Shown: positions 27,244-27,529 of the stretch, in pieces
Position numbering within the stretch: the first letter of the stretch is position 1
How the letters are laid out: each line of letters starts with the position of its first letter
DNA from: Chara braunii
Lineage: Eukaryota; Streptophyta; Charophyceae; Charales; Characeae
Assembly: GCA_003427395.1 (NCBI GenBank)
Contig: BFEA01000052.1
Location: forward strand, 175,538 to 203,066
Direction of reading: 5' to 3'
Length of the DNA stretch: 27,529 nucleotides
The notes under the pieces: generated by a model
Seen by the model: only the letters and a program-made list of their open reading frames with translations
What the model was told of the DNA's origin: nothing
The model's database searches: none
Program-made: the position numbers and the translations under genes

Positions 27244-27529
27244 GGCAGAACACGAGTCTCCTGCGTGTACCTTGCCTCAGTGGGTTCGTGAAGGATGTGT
27301 TATTCTGTCCCTTGAGTACAATTTATGTTCTGACTACAGAGGGGTCGAATTCGGTGGCTTATCAAGTTTTTCATTTGGGGCAAGTACGTTGAAGTCACAG
27401 GTGCACTTCCGAATTGGCAAAAACATCACTCCGTAGGCAGGTTTGTCAAGTCGGAGTGAGTAAAGGCAAGAAAAACAGCTGAAAGGCAACATCCTCGTCG
27501 TCCAAGTTCAAATCGGCAAAAAAAAATCA

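Noticed and set aside
1-27529. CRISPR array, phage, plasmid or bacterial defence system
   Set aside because: No regularly spaced identical repeats with unique spacers, no prokaryotic genes; all features are eukaryotic.

Overview
This is a nuclear window from a eukaryote with a large, repeat-rich genome. I see no bacterial operon, no ribosome-binding sites and no CRISPR array. The sequence holds microsatellites, foldback miniature elements, degenerate satellites, a plant-type chromodomain Ty3/Gypsy retrotransposon with an initiator-tRNA-Met primer site, and a host gene cut into tiny exons by long introns. My best guess is a streptophyte green alga, perhaps a charophyte such as Chara. That guess rests on element style and recall and has not been checked. 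Single Ns flanked by exact duplications show assembly scars.

Layout. 1-390: tandem repeat broken by an N. 390-3300: dispersed repeat R1, a GC-rich inverted array with a 26-bp perfect palindrome core, purine-rich low complexity, long GA/TC/GT/GATT microsatellites and foldback element relics. 3300-5030: little of note, then about 1 kb of degenerate 150-220 bp satellite. 5140-5770: a cluster of short foldback (MITE-like) elements. 5525-6600: a second R1 locus with three tandem units; one foldback element lies inside it where the first locus has none. 6720-7350: two small tandem duplications.

7346-16421: one full-length but broken Ty3/Gypsy chromovirus on the minus strand. It has a GTACC target-site duplication, two LTRs of about 310-325 bp, a primer-binding site complementary to initiator tRNA-Met, a 2 kb non-coding leader, and gag, protease, RT, RNase H, integrase and chromodomain in that order. 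It carries many frameshifts and at least one stop. A 62-65 bp piece of its own gag is copied into the RNase H region.

16422-20980: mostly repeat or empty sequence, with an unrecognised minus-strand open frame (17972-18358), a candidate signal-peptide exon (18618-18750) and a tRNA-like fossil. 21015-22558: two exons of a plus-strand FAD-dependent fumarate reductase-like gene (FRDS/OSM1 type). The exons are separated by a 1.4 kb intron carrying a foldback element, a tandem repeat and a (TCC)n/(TTC)n tract next to the acceptor site. Later exons were not found and probably lie beyond the window or in exons too small to spot. 22560-27529: microsatellites, poly-T, and two abutting large foldback structures at 26029-26555, the first with a perfect 31-bp stem.

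The only credible host protein-coding gene is the fumarate reductase-like one. I saw no convincing new multi-gene system. The most interesting observations are the hidden flavoenzyme exons, the gag-into-RNase H copy, the filled/empty site pair for the foldback family, and the long hairpins.
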